Assembly (NCBI GenBank): GCA_045636125.1
Contig: JAZTWX010000010.1
Coordinates: 62,001 to 126,000 of the forward strand
Length of the DNA stretch: 64,000 bases
DNA from: HGM04593 sp045636125
GTDB taxonomy: Bacteria; Bacteroidota; Bacteroidia; Bacteroidales; Bacteroidaceae
Reading direction: 5' to 3'
In this document: positions 9,597-18,230 of the stretch, in pieces
How the letters are laid out: every line of letters begins with the position of its first letter
Numbering within the stretch: position 1 is the stretch's first letter
The notes under the pieces: model-generated
Told to the model about the DNA's origin: nothing
Seen by the model: only the letters and a program-made list of their open reading frames with translations
Database searches by the model: none
Made by a program: the position numbers and the translations under genes

Positions 9597-10496
9597 TTAT
9601 ACAAGGTGGGCGATAAGTTCCTCGCGGTCGCCGTAGAGAAGGTCGATAATGGGAACCTCAATCATTGTGTAGCAACCGGGCTGCTGACGCATTGTGGCAC
9701 GCGCGCAGCACACAAGCACCTGAGCTGTGAGTGCAGGGTTGTTTATCTTCATATTGAACTCGAACAATTGATTCTGTGTTGTGCCCGACACGCCCTTGCG
9801 TGTAAGGTTCACGCCGTGGCCCATATCCAAAAGGTCGTCGACACAGGGAACATTCATAACGTGTGTTTCGTCGTTCACAAAGTAAGGGTCGGCCTTGATG
9901 GCTGCCGCTACTTGGTCAAAATCGTAACCCTCCTCAATTTCTACATATACCATACGGCGGTGTATGCCTGTGCCCACAGGGATTGTCATCGAAAGAGCTG
10001 CTTTCACGCCCTCGATAGCCTTTACGGCTACTGTGTGCCCCATACTCATACCGGGACCGAAGTTGGTGTAAGTGATGCCCTTGGGAGCTATTGCCTGCAA
10101 CAGCGCACGCACAACCGAGTCGCTGCCCGGGTCCCAACCGGCCGAGATTATTGAAACAGCGTTGCCCGACACTGCACTTTCGGTGAGCGAACGGCGCAAT
10201 TCCACAATTTTTGAGTGAATGTCGAAGCTGTCGACTGTGTTTATTCCAAGCGCAAGGATATCTTTCGCATAACGCTCTACGCTGCGTGTGGGGGTTGAGA
10301 GGATGGCAACATCCACGTCGCCAAGCTCGCGTATATCCTTCACCACGGTGTAACCCTGCAACTCGGCGGGAAGGTTTTCGGCTCCCGAACGGCGCACAAC
10401 GCCTGCCACCTCGAAATCGGGAGCTGCACAAAGTGCCTGCAAGGTGTATTTTCCTATATTTCCATAGCCTACTATGGCTGCTCTTATCTTTTTCAT
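9597..10496 (-). CDS. ddh: meso-Diaminopimelate D-dehydrogenase
   Basis: This 299-residue cytoplasmic enzyme makes meso-diaminopimelate in one NADPH-dependent step from tetrahydrodipicolinate, giving lysine and the peptidoglycan cross-linking residue. The N-terminal Rossmann motif VGYGNIGKYTL is at residues 9-19. The substrate-domain blocks SAGWDPGSDSVVRALL and FGPGMSMGHTVAVKAI are characteristic of the family, and the length is typical. It is a single-gene unit with promoter -7 TATCTTCG at 10520-10527, and it faces the Sel1-repeat gene across a shared terminator. Its product feeds the MurE-MurF branch, which fits the nearby murF-alr. Confidence 0.95.
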   Translation of the reverse strand: MKKIRAAIVGYGNIGKYTLQALCAAPDFEVAGVVRRSGAENLPAELQGYTVVKDIRELGDVDVAILSTPTRSVERYAKDILALGINTVDSFDIHSKIVELRRSLTESAVSGNAVSIISAGWDPGSDSVVRALLQAIAPKGITYTNFGPGMSMGHTVAVKAIEGVKAALSMTIPVGTGIHRRMVYVEIEEGYDFDQVAAAIKADPYFVNDETHVMNVPCVDDLLDMGHGVNLTRKGVSGTTQNQLFEFNMKINNPALTAQVLVCCARATMRQQPGCYTMIEVPIIDLLYGDREELIAHLV

Positions 10497-10519
10497 ATAG
10501 CTTGTTTTTTAGACCGGTG

Positions 10520-10527
10520 CGAAGATA
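10520..10527 (-). promoter_or_regulatory. ddh promoter -7 element
   Basis: TATCTTCG on the - strand is one mismatch from the consensus and 24 bases before the ATG. Confidence 0.5.
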
Positions 10528-10585
10528 TAAAATTCTCGTTTTTCTTCTATATACTGCACGCTTTTTTTTTGATGCACAAACAAAA

Positions 10586-10614
10586 AAAAACCGCTGAACG
10601 AGTCAGCGGTTTTT
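10586..10614 (-). terminator. Terminator of pnp
   Basis: The stem CCGCTGA / TCAGCGG has a five-base loop and is flanked by an A-run and T-run. It lies just past the pnp stop codon and could also act on + strand transcripts. Confidence 0.85.
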
Positions 10615-10621
10615 AGTGTAA

Positions 10622-12793
10622 TTATGCCTGAGGCTTGCGGGGCTCGCGGCGCGGACGGCGCTCACGCTCCTCGTAACCTTCGGGTTTTTCAATGAGTGCA
10701 CGGCGTGAAAGCTTGAACTTACCGGTCTTGGGATCGATGTCGAGGAGCTTAACCTGCAACTTGTCACCCTCTTTAATACCGGCCTCTTCCATTGTCTCGA
10801 AGCGTTTCCAGTCAATTTCGGAGATGTGCAAGAGACCATCCTTGCCGGGCATAAACTCAACGAATGCTCCGTAAGGCATTACGCTGCGGACTGTACCCTC
10901 GTAAGTCTCGCCGGCCTCGGGAATTGCAACGATTGCTTTGATCTTTGCAATTGCATCGTTGATTGATGCGCCATTGTTTGCTGCAATCTCGATAACACCC
11001 TCGCCGTCGATCTCCTCGATAGAGATTGTAGCACCGGTCTCCTCCTGCATACCCTGGATAATTTTTCCGCCGGGGCCGATGACAGCACCGATGAACTCTT
11101 TGGGAATGCGCATTGTTTCGATGCGGGGAGCGTGGGGTTTAAGTTCTGCGCGGGGCTCGGCGATGCACTCGGTAATCTTACCCAAGATGTGCATACGGCC
11201 CTCGCGTGCCTGGTTAAGGGCCTTCTCGAGAATCTCGTAAGAAAGACCGTCAACCTTAATATCCATCTGTGTAGCTGTGATACCGTCAACTGTACCGGTT
11301 ACCTTGAAGTCCATATCGCCCAAGTGGTCCTCGTCGCCAAGAATATCGCTGAGCACGGCATACTTGTCCTCGCCTGCATTCTTGATAAGACCCATTGCTA
11401 TACCCGACACGGGCTTTTTGATTTTAACACCGGCATCCATAAGCGCAAGTGTACCGGCGCACACTGTTGCCATTGATGAAGAACCGTTCGATTCGAGGAT
11501 ATCCGATACTACGCGAACGCAGTAGGGGTAGTCGGCGGGAATCATATTCTTGAGGGCGCGGCAAGCAAGGTTACCGTGACCAATTTCGCGACGGCCTACA
11601 CCACGCTGTGCGCGTGCCTCACCTGTTGAGAAGGGAGGGAAGTTATAGTGAAGGAGGAAACGCTCGGTACCCTGGTTCATAACCTCGTCGATAATCTTCT
11701 CGTCGCGTTTTGTACCAAGAGTTACGGTTGTGAGCGACTGTGTCTCACCACGTGTGAACACTGCCGATCCGTGGGGGCCGGGGAGATAACCAGCCTCGCA
11801 CCAGATGGGACGAATCTCGGTTGTCTTACGTCCATCGAGACGCTTGCCCTCGTCGAGAATGCAACGGCGCATAGCCTCTTTCTCTACATCGTGGTAGTAG
11901 CGGTCGATGAGAGCGCCCTTTTCCTCGAGTTCCTCGTCGGTGAACTGTGCTTTGAACTCCTCTTTTATAGCGTCGAATGCAGCTGCACGACCGTGTTTGT
12001 CGTTGTTACCGCTTGCAGCAACGGCGTAAGCCTTTGCGTAGCAAGCTGCGTGTACCTGTGCACGGAGGTCCTCGTCGTTAACCTCGTGGCAGTACTCGCG
12101 CTTAACGGTCTTGCCAACCTCTTCCATAAGCTCCATCTGCGCTTTGCAGTGAACCTTGATAGCCTCGTGAGCCACCTTCATAGCCTCCAAAAGGTCGGCC
12201 TCGGATACCTCTTTCATTTCACCCTCGACCATCATAATATTGTCGTAGGTTGCTGCTACCATAATATCCATATCGGCCTCTTCGAGCTGTGCGAATGTGG
12301 GGTTAACCACAAACTCGCCACCGATGCGTGCTACGCGAACCTCAGAGATGGGACCGTTGAAAGGAATATCGGAAACAGCAAGAGCTGCCGATGCTGCAAG
12401 GCCTGCGAGTGAGTCGGGCATATCAACGCCGTCGGCCGAGAAGAGCACGATATTAACGTAAACCTCGGCGTGGAAGTTGTCGGGGAAGAGGGGGCGCAAT
12501 GCGCGGTCGACCAAACGACAGGTAAGAATCTCATAGTCCGAAGCTTTTCCCTCGCGCTTTGTGAAACCGCCGGGGAAACGGCCGAACGATGCATATTTCT
12601 CTTTATACTCTACCTGCAAAGGCATAAAATCGGTGCCGGGTACAGCGTCTTTTGCTGCACAAACGGTCGCCAACAACATTGTGTTACCCAGACGCAACAT
12701 CACAGAACCGTCGGCCTGCTTTGCAAGCTTTCCGGTCTCAATAGTGATTACTCGTCCATCGGGTAATGCCACATTTTTTGTTACAACATTCAT
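10622..12793 (-). CDS. pnp: Polyribonucleotide nucleotidyltransferase
   Basis: PNPase degrades RNA 3' to 5' by phosphorolysis as a trimer and can also add 3' tails. The 723-residue product has two RNase PH-like domains, a KH domain with the loop GPGGK near residue 574, and an S1 domain at about 629-689 (GTVRSVMPYGAFVEFMPG). A short basic tail follows (ERERRPRREPRKPQA). Conserved blocks include FGRFPGGFTKREGK and RFLLHYNFPPFSTGE. The start is set at the ATG at 12793 because a frame-extending upstream start at 12838 overlaps the promoter. It is transcribed alone, divergent from the TlpA-like lipoprotein gene. Confidence 0.97.
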   Translation of the reverse strand: MNVVTKNVALPDGRVITIETGKLAKQADGSVMLRLGNTMLLATVCAAKDAVPGTDFMPLQVEYKEKYASFGRFPGGFTKREGKASDYEILTCRLVDRALRPLFPDNFHAEVYVNIVLFSADGVDMPDSLAGLAASAALAVSDIPFNGPISEVRVARIGGEFVVNPTFAQLEEADMDIMVAATYDNIMMVEGEMKEVSEADLLEAMKVAHEAIKVHCKAQMELMEEVGKTVKREYCHEVNDEDLRAQVHAACYAKAYAVAASGNNDKHGRAAAFDAIKEEFKAQFTDEELEEKGALIDRYYHDVEKEAMRRCILDEGKRLDGRKTTEIRPIWCEAGYLPGPHGSAVFTRGETQSLTTVTLGTKRDEKIIDEVMNQGTERFLLHYNFPPFSTGEARAQRGVGRREIGHGNLACRALKNMIPADYPYCVRVVSDILESNGSSSMATVCAGTLALMDAGVKIKKPVSGIAMGLIKNAGEDKYAVLSDILGDEDHLGDMDFKVTGTVDGITATQMDIKVDGLSYEILEKALNQAREGRMHILGKITECIAEPRAELKPHAPRIETMRIPKEFIGAVIGPGGKIIQGMQEETGATISIEEIDGEGVIEIAANNGASINDAIAKIKAIVAIPEAGETYEGTVRSVMPYGAFVEFMPGKDGLLHISEIDWKRFETMEEAGIKEGDKLQVKLLDIDPKTGKFKLSRRALIEKPEGYEERERRPRREPRKPQA

Positions 12794-12835
12794 TTTTCTA
12801 TTCGTTAAATTTATTTCTAAACTTCTTAATTCTCG

Positions 12836-12843
12836 CAAAGATA
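12836..12843 (-). promoter_or_regulatory. pnp promoter -7 element
   Basis: TATCTTTG on the - strand is a perfect consensus match, 43 bases before the ATG. It stands almost back to back with the + strand element at 12865-12872. Confidence 0.65.
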
Positions 12844-12864
12844 TACAAATTTCGACATTTTAAC

Positions 12865-12872
12865 TATCTTTG
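12865..12872 (+). promoter_or_regulatory. Promoter -7 element of the TlpA-like lipoprotein gene
   Basis: TATCTTTG is a perfect match, 21 bases before the ATG at 12894. It rules out an in-frame ATG at 12870, which lies inside the element. Confidence 0.65.
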
Positions 12873-12893
12873 CCCACACATTTTTACCAAATT

Positions 12894-14072
12894 ATGAATA
12901 TTTTGCACAATAAAGCAACAAGAGCCGCACTTGCAGCAGCGGCAGCAATACTCGTTTGCGCGTGCCAGCAAGCACCGCGTTTCACCATTGAGGGCAAGGT
13001 TGAAAATGCCGCAGGGCGCACACTTTACCTTCTTAACATCGGCACAAACAACACCGCAAGAATCGACTCGGCCAAGCTGGGAGAGAACGGCGAATTCTCG
13101 TTCTCGCACAAGAGCCCCGACTGCTACGATTTTTATGCGCTGCAGCTGCAGAACGCACCGCGTCGCATAACAATTGCTATCGACTCCACCGAAACAGTTA
13201 CCGTTACAACAACAGCCGCCCATTTCGCCGACAGCTGCACTATTGCCGGTTCACCGCAAAGTATAAAGATTAGAGAGCTTGCGATGCTCGAAAAATCTCT
13301 GCAACAGCAGGTTAACACTCTGTTACAGAGCAGCTCGATGAGTGTAACCGAGAAACGTGAGATAATATACAACCTCATAGGAGAGTTCAAAAGAAACATC
13401 TTCACGCAGTACATTGCAACAGCCCCGCACAGGGCCAGCGCATACTACGCACTTTTCCTGCGCCTCAACGGCGAGCCACTCTTTTCGCCCACAAAAAACC
13501 GCTTCGACAGCCAATGTTTCGCCGCTGTTGCAACAATGCTAAACAACAACTACCCCCAAGCCACACGCGCGATACATTTATATAATATAGCCACCAAAGG
13601 CATTGCGTCCACACGCCCCGCCGCGCCCAAGGACACAATAGACATAAACAGCGAGAGCGTTGAAAAAATAGGGCTCTACAACATTGAGCTGCCCGACATC
13701 AACGGCGACACGGTGAGCCTGCGCTCGCTCAAGGGCAAAGTGGTGTTGCTCGACTTCACCGTGTACAGCATTGCCGGCATAAGCAGCCGCAATATAGGCC
13801 TGCGCGACATCTACACAAAATACCGCGACAAGGGATTCGAGGTGTACCAGGTTTCATTCGATGAAAATGAGAATTTCTGGAGCAATTCGGCCGAGAATCT
13901 TCCGTGGGTGTGCGTGCGCGACGCTGCCGGCCGCGAGTCGAAGAACTTGCTGCTCTACAACATAAGTTCACTGCCCACGTTCTACCTCATAAACCGCGAG
14001 AACGAAATAGTCTACCGCGACAATCAGGTAGAAAACATCGAGGCCGAAATTGAAAAACTGCTGAACGAATGA
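12894..14072 (+). CDS. TlpA-like thioredoxin-fold lipoprotein with DUF4369-like N-terminus, lacking CXXC
   Basis: The 392-residue protein begins with a lipoprotein signal ending in ILVCAC (lipid cysteine near residue 24), so it should face the periplasm or cell surface. Residues about 30-130 resemble the DUF4369 domain (FTIEGKVENAAGRTLYLLN). Residues about 262-392 are an AhpC/TSA-TlpA thioredoxin fold (LPDINGDTVSLRSLKGKVV, ISSLPTFYLINRENEIV with the cis-proline). At the active site, where relatives have WCxxC, the sequence is DFTVYSIAGISSRN with no cysteine. The usual disulfide chemistry is therefore impossible, and a binding or chaperone role is more likely. It is a single gene between pnp and greA. 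Confidence 0.85.
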   Translation: MNILHNKATRAALAAAAAILVCACQQAPRFTIEGKVENAAGRTLYLLNIGTNNTARIDSAKLGENGEFSFSHKSPDCYDFYALQLQNAPRRITIAIDSTETVTVTTTAAHFADSCTIAGSPQSIKIRELAMLEKSLQQQVNTLLQSSSMSVTEKREIIYNLIGEFKRNIFTQYIATAPHRASAYYALFLRLNGEPLFSPTKNRFDSQCFAAVATMLNNNYPQATRAIHLYNIATKGIASTRPAAPKDTIDINSESVEKIGLYNIELPDINGDTVSLRSLKGKVVLLDFTVYSIAGISSRNIGLRDIYTKYRDKGFEVYQVSFDENENFWSNSAENLPWVCVRDAAGRESKNLLLYNISSLPTFYLINRENEIVYRDNQVENIEAEIEKLLNE

Positions 14073-14165
14073 GCCGCAATATAAGCACCAAATAAAAAAG
14101 ATGTTAGCCATTTATAATAAAAGTAAAATTTTCGCTTTTTAATTTGCTTTTCAATTTTTAATGCC

Positions 14166-14173
14166 TATCTTTG
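14166..14173 (+). promoter_or_regulatory. greA promoter -7 element
   Basis: TATCTTTG is a perfect match, 99 bases before the greA ATG, which gives a leader of about 85 bases containing the hairpin at 14184-14228. Confidence 0.6.
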
Positions 14174-14183
14174 CATCAAGTGA

Positions 14184-14228
14184 TATGAAAAATGGGTTCC
14201 GATGCTAGCAATCGGAATCCATTGTTTT
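14184..14228 (+). promoter_or_regulatory. Terminator-like hairpin in the greA leader
   Basis: GGTTCCGAT and ATCGGAATCC pair around the loop GCTAGCA. The stem extends outward through AAAATGG and CCATTGTTTT with a few mismatches and ends in TTTT. It lies wholly inside the predicted greA 5' untranslated region, so it could act as an attenuator or be the 3' end of a short leader RNA. Confidence 0.5.
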
Positions 14229-14264
14229 ACTATAATATAAATAACAATTAAATACAGAAACATA

Positions 14265-14726
14265 ATGGGATATATGTCCGAAGAGGGCTACAAAAAACTG
14301 ATAGCCGATCTAAAAGAGTTGGAGGCGAAACGCCCCGAAATTGTTCGCCAGATTGCAGAAGCACGCGACAAGGGTGACCTTTCGGAGAACGCAGAGTATG
14401 ATGCAGCAAAAGAGGCACAGGGATTGTTGGAGATGAGAATCAACGAGCTCAAGATGATTATTGCCGATGCCAAAATCATCGACACATCGAAGCTCAGCAC
14501 CGACAGCGTGCAGGTACTCACCAAAGTAAGCCTCAAGAACACAAAGACAGGCGCCACAATGCAGTACACCATCGTTCCTGAGAGCGAGGCAAACTTGCGC
14601 GAGGCAAAAATTTCAATCAACACCCCCATTGCCAAAGGATTGCTCGGCAAAAAAGTGGGAGATGTTGCCGAAATTACCGTACCCCAGGGCAAGCTGTCGT
14701 TGGAAATTACAAACATTGAGTTTTAA
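14265..14726 (+). CDS. greA: Transcription elongation factor GreA
   Basis: GreA enters the secondary channel of RNA polymerase and stimulates cleavage of backtracked RNA. The 153-residue length is close to normal. The N-terminal coiled coil carries the acidic tip in GDLSENAEYDAAKEAQG at about residues 40-56, and the C-terminal FKBP-like domain ends with LLGKKVGDVAEITVPQG. Translation begins at the ATG at 14265 (GYMSEEGYKKL). The HIT protein gene follows after 11 bases, so the two form an operon ending at the 15144-15170 terminator. Confidence 0.97.
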   Translation: MGYMSEEGYKKLIADLKELEAKRPEIVRQIAEARDKGDLSENAEYDAAKEAQGLLEMRINELKMIIADAKIIDTSKLSTDSVQVLTKVSLKNTKTGATMQYTIVPESEANLREAKISINTPIAKGLLGKKVGDVAEITVPQGKLSLEITNIEF

Positions 14727-14737
14727 CAAACAGAACA

Positions 14738-15133
14738 ATGGCAACAATATTCAGCAAGATAGTAGCAGGCGAGATTCCCAGCTACAAGGTAGCCGAGAAC
14801 GAGCAGTTCTATGCATTTCTCGACATCAACCCGCTGGCAAAGGGACACACCCTTGTTATCCCCAAACGCGAAGTTGACTACTTCTTCGACCTCACCGACG
14901 AGGAGATTGCCGCAATGCAGGTATTTGCAAAGCAAGTAGCCTGTGGCATTAAACGCGCGTTCCCCTGTATAAAAGTGGGGCAAGCAGTGCTTGGGCTCGA
15001 AGTTCCGCACGCGCACATTCATCTTGTGCCTATGCAGAGCGAGAAAGATATGCTCTTCACGAATCCCAAGCTGCAACTTTCTCCCGAAGAGTTCCGCGAG
15101 ATTGCCGAAAAGATTCAAAAAGAGATTGCTTGA
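14738..15133 (+). CDS. HIT family protein (Hint-like nucleotide hydrolase)
   Basis: This 131-residue cytoplasmic protein belongs to the histidine-triad superfamily, whose bacterial members hydrolyse AMP-linked or dinucleoside substrates. The triad motif HAHIHLV is at about residues 91-97, with the middle histidine of the triad as the nucleophile. The N-terminal TIFSKIVAGEIPSYKV and KGHTLVIPKREV blocks are typical of the Hint branch. It is the second gene after greA (11-base gap), followed at once by a terminator. The physiological substrate is not known. Confidence 0.93.
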   Translation: MATIFSKIVAGEIPSYKVAENEQFYAFLDINPLAKGHTLVIPKREVDYFFDLTDEEIAAMQVFAKQVACGIKRAFPCIKVGQAVLGLEVPHAHIHLVPMQSEKDMLFTNPKLQLSPEEFREIAEKIQKEIA

Positions 15134-15143
15134 CAAAGCACAG

Positions 15144-15170
15144 CGCCCCTCACAATGAGGGGCGTTTTTT
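15144..15170 (+). terminator. Terminator of the greA-HIT operon
   Basis: The stem CGCCCCTCA / TGAGGGGCG has a three-base loop and is followed by six T residues. Confidence 0.9.
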
Positions 15171-15216
15171 ATGCCAAAAAAACAGCAAAAAGCAGGGACA
15201 GGAAAACAAAAATCAC

Positions 15217-15224
15217 TATCTTCG
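15217..15224 (+). promoter_or_regulatory. pyrC promoter -7 element
   Basis: TATCTTCG, one mismatch from consensus, lies 23 bases before the ATG at 15248. It excludes longer N-terminal readings of pyrC. Confidence 0.5.
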
Positions 15225-15247
15225 CCACAAAGAAAAAACTACATAAA

Positions 15248-16585
15248 ATGAGAACACTTATAAGCAATGCAATAATAGTGAACGACGGCGAGCAGTTCCG
15301 CGGCTCCATTGTCACAAACGACGACCGCATAACCGAAATTCTGCGAGGCGACGCCCTCCCCCGCAGCGAGGTCGACACAATAATTGAAGCCGAGGGGATG
15401 TACCTTATCCCCGGAGTCATCGACACACACGTGCATTTCCGCGAGCCGGGGCTCACCGAGAAGGCAACCATCGCCACAGAGAGCCGTGCCGCGGCCGCAG
15501 GTGGCGTCACATCCTATATGGAGATGCCCAACACAAAGCCGCAAACAACCACTATAAAAGCATTCAACGAAAAGTTCGCCATTGCAGCAAAGGACAGCAT
15601 CACGAACTACTCTTTCTACTTTGGTGCAACCAACGACAACAGCAGCAAGTTGCTCTCGCCCGAACTGAACAAAGCGTGCGGAATAAAGCTCTTTATGGGC
15701 TCGAGCACCGGCAATATGCTTGTGGACAAAAAAGAACAGCTCGAAAAGATTTTCTCCACCGCACGCCTGCCCATTGCAGTGCATTGCGAGGACAGCGACA
15801 TAATTGCAAAGAACACCAAGAAAGTGATTGCCGAAGCCGGCGAGAACCCTCCTGTTGAATACCACCCCGTGATACGCGACACCGAGGCCTGCTACCGCAG
15901 CACAAAAAGCGCCGTGGAGCTTGCCAAGAAATATGGCAGCAAGCTTCACATAATGCACATAAGCACCGAAAAGGAACTCTCGTTGCTTAAAAAAGGAAGC
16001 ATCGGCAGCAAGAACATCACAGCCGAGGTCACTCCCGCCCACCTCACTTTCTGCAGCGACGACTACGCGCGCTTGGGCACAAAAATAAAATGCAACCCCG
16101 CAATAAAGAGCCGCAACGACCGCGACGCACTGCGCGGCGCGCTTATCGACGGAAGGATTGATGTGGTTGGAACCGACCACGCACCCCACCTGCCAAAAGA
16201 CAAAGTGGGCGGCGCACTCACAGCAGCATCGGGAATGCCGAGCATACAATTCTCCCTGCCCACAATGCTCAAGCTTGCCGACGAGCTGCATATTCCCATT
16301 GAAACGATTGTAGAAAAAATGTGCCACGCGCCTGCACGCCTCTTCGGCGTGAACAAGCGCGGTTACATTAAAAAAGGCTACTTTGCCGACTTTGTACTCT
16401 TGCGCCCCGACAGCCCACACACCGTTGAGCAGAAGGATATCATAAGCAAATGCGGGTGGAGCCCATTTGAAGGTGAGACTTTCAACTGGGAGATTGCGCA
16501 AACGTGGGTTAACGGCAACTGCGTGTACAAGAACGGCTGCATAATAGAAGGGACAAAGGGCAAAAAGCTCACATTCAACCGATGA
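15248..16585 (+). CDS. pyrC: Dihydroorotase
   Basis: This 445-residue amidohydrolase closes carbamoyl-aspartate to dihydroorotate, the third step of pyrimidine synthesis. The zinc-binding motif DTHVHFREPG is at about residues 58-67, further metal ligands are in HCEDSD and MHISTEK, and the catalytic aspartate is in VGTDHAPH near residue 308. The fold and length fit class I dihydroorotase. The ATG at 15248 follows a -7 element closely. Its stop codon overlaps the start of the next gene (ATGA), so the two are translationally coupled. Confidence 0.93.
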   Translation: MRTLISNAIIVNDGEQFRGSIVTNDDRITEILRGDALPRSEVDTIIEAEGMYLIPGVIDTHVHFREPGLTEKATIATESRAAAAGGVTSYMEMPNTKPQTTTIKAFNEKFAIAAKDSITNYSFYFGATNDNSSKLLSPELNKACGIKLFMGSSTGNMLVDKKEQLEKIFSTARLPIAVHCEDSDIIAKNTKKVIAEAGENPPVEYHPVIRDTEACYRSTKSAVELAKKYGSKLHIMHISTEKELSLLKKGSIGSKNITAEVTPAHLTFCSDDYARLGTKIKCNPAIKSRNDRDALRGALIDGRIDVVGTDHAPHLPKDKVGGALTAASGMPSIQFSLPTMLKLADELHIPIETIVEKMCHAPARLFGVNKRGYIKKGYFADFVLLRPDSPHTVEQKDIISKCGWSPFEGETFNWEIAQTWVNGNCVYKNGCIIEGTKGKKLTFNR

Positions 16586-17397
16586 GGAGAACCATTTTCC
16601 ACTACACCGCCGCACAACTCACGCCCTACATCGCCTGGGAATACTTTTTCCACGCCTGGGGGATAAAGCCCAGCGAGGCGGGCAGCGAAAAGGCGCAGGA
16701 GGTGAAACGCGATGCCGAAAGGTTGCTCGCTGCCCACAGCGGGAGCATTGTGGCAAGCGCAGTTTTTGCACTATGCAACGCTGCATCCCGTGGCGACGAC
16801 ATTATAATAGAGGGCACCACACTATCCCTGCTGCGCCAACAACACTGCCGCCCCGGCGAGCCCAATTTATGCCTGAGCGACTTTATTTCGCCACGCGGCG
16901 ACAAGATGGGGCTTTTCGCCACCACCGTGAGCGGCTTTTTTGCAACCGCGAGCAACGGCGACACATACGAGAGCCTGCTCACACAGACCGTTGCGAGCCG
17001 CATAGCCGAGGCTGCCGCAACCCTGCTGCACAAGGAGGTGCGCACAAGCTGCGCCTTGTGGGGGTACGCACCCGATGAACAACTCACCCCCACACAGCTG
17101 AACGCCGAGGAGAACTGCGGCATACGCCCCGCGATAGGCTACCCCTCGCTGCCCGACCAATCAATAATATTCACCGTGGACAACCTGCTTAATTTGCAGG
17201 AGATTGGGATAACGCTCACCCCCAACGGTGCTATGCAACCCCACGCATCGGTGTGCGGGCTTATGATTGCCCACCCCGCCGCGCGCTACTTCGCAGTGGG
17301 CCCCATAAGCGACGAACAATTGCGCGACTATGCACAGCGACGCGCTGTAAGCACCGAATATTTACACAAATTTTTATACAAAAACCTACAAAAATAG
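16582..17397 (+). CDS. Stand-alone methionine synthase (MetH) reactivation-domain protein
   Basis: The 271-residue protein has no signal peptide. Its C-terminal third matches the S-adenosylmethionine-binding activation domain of cobalamin-dependent methionine synthase: IRPAIGYPSLPDQ at about 180-192, then MQPHASVCGLMIAHPAARYFAV and the DYAQRRAVS segment. In E. coli MetH this domain is the C-terminal part of one long chain and reductively re-methylates oxidised cob(II)alamin. Here it is a separate gene, so it probably services a shorter MetH encoded elsewhere. It overlaps pyrC by ATGA, and no metH is nearby. The domain is confidently recognised; the partner is inferred. Confidence 0.8.
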   Translation: MRRTIFHYTAAQLTPYIAWEYFFHAWGIKPSEAGSEKAQEVKRDAERLLAAHSGSIVASAVFALCNAASRGDDIIIEGTTLSLLRQQHCRPGEPNLCLSDFISPRGDKMGLFATTVSGFFATASNGDTYESLLTQTVASRIAEAAATLLHKEVRTSCALWGYAPDEQLTPTQLNAEENCGIRPAIGYPSLPDQSIIFTVDNLLNLQEIGITLTPNGAMQPHASVCGLMIAHPAARYFAVGPISDEQLRDYAQRRAVSTEYLHKFLYKNLQK

Positions 17398-17471
17398 AGT
17401 TTTACCGCCCATTGTTAATAATTGTTTCGAAAAGAAGAGCTATATTAGCGCAAACATAAAAAAGATTAAAG

Positions 17472-18203
17472 ATGAGAAAATTCCTCCACCCCCTTTACGT
17501 GTTATACCAGTTTGTATTTGCCATATGGGCAGGTATCATTCTAACATTCCTCGCTTCGTGTGCCATCTGGTTCTTTGGCGGAGTGTTGAAAGTGAAGAAC
17601 GGCGACTACTACCCCGCTGTAATATGGTGCAGACTCATGTGTATAATATTCCTCATTCCCATTAAGATTGTGGGACGCAAAGAGAACGTTGCAAAGGACC
17701 GCAACTACGTTTTTGTGGCCAACCACCAGGGAATGTTCGATATTTTTATCCTCTATGGTTACATTTCGAAGAACTTCAAGTGGATGATGAAGAAGCAGTT
17801 GCGCAAAGTGCCCATGCTGGGCCTTGCCTGCGAAAAGACCGACCACGTTTATGTCGACCGCACCACTCCGCAGAAAGACCTTTTGCGCAAGTCGCTCAAT
17901 ATTCTCAAAAGCGGAAAGTCGATGACCATTTTTGCCGAAGGTACACGCAGCAACGACGGAAAACTCGGAAGCTTCAAGAAAGGAGCTTTTGTGGTAGCCA
18001 ATATGGCACAGAAGCCCGTTCTCCCCATCACAATACAGGGAGCATACGACATTCTCCCCAAAGGCTGTTTCTGCGCCCACTGGTCGCCCGTAATACTCAC
18101 GTTCCACCCTGCAATAGAGTGCAAGGGCCGCGACAGCGAGAATGTAGAGTACCTGATGCGCGAGACACGCTCGGTAATTGCAAAGACACTCGGCGAAGAA
18201 TAA
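17472..18203 (+). CDS. 1-Acyl-sn-glycerol-3-phosphate acyltransferase (PlsC family)
   Basis: This 243-residue membrane-associated enzyme transfers an acyl chain to lysophosphatidic acid, giving phosphatidic acid for phospholipids. A hydrophobic N-terminal region (residues 8-37) anchors it. The catalytic motif NHxxxxD appears as NHQGMFD at about 84-90, and the glycerophosphate-binding motif as FAEGTRSNDGKLGSFKKGA near 153. The length is normal. A weak -7 element (TATATTAG, 17441-17448) precedes it, and a hairpin terminator follows, so it is probably a single-gene unit. The spacer after the upstream gene is only 74 bp. Confidence 0.9.
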   Translation: MRKFLHPLYVLYQFVFAIWAGIILTFLASCAIWFFGGVLKVKNGDYYPAVIWCRLMCIIFLIPIKIVGRKENVAKDRNYVFVANHQGMFDIFILYGYISKNFKWMMKKQLRKVPMLGLACEKTDHVYVDRTTPQKDLLRKSLNILKSGKSMTIFAEGTRSNDGKLGSFKKGAFVVANMAQKPVLPITIQGAYDILPKGCFCAHWSPVILTFHPAIECKGRDSENVEYLMRETRSVIAKTLGEE

Positions 18204-18230
18204 ACACACTCAATAAAACACACACAGGAA

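Noticed and set aside
15239..16615. A 458-codon open frame on the - strand across pyrC
   Set aside because: It is the antisense shadow of a GC-biased gene, with cysteine- and valine-rich composition, no domain and no promoter. pyrC on the + strand has a complete active site.
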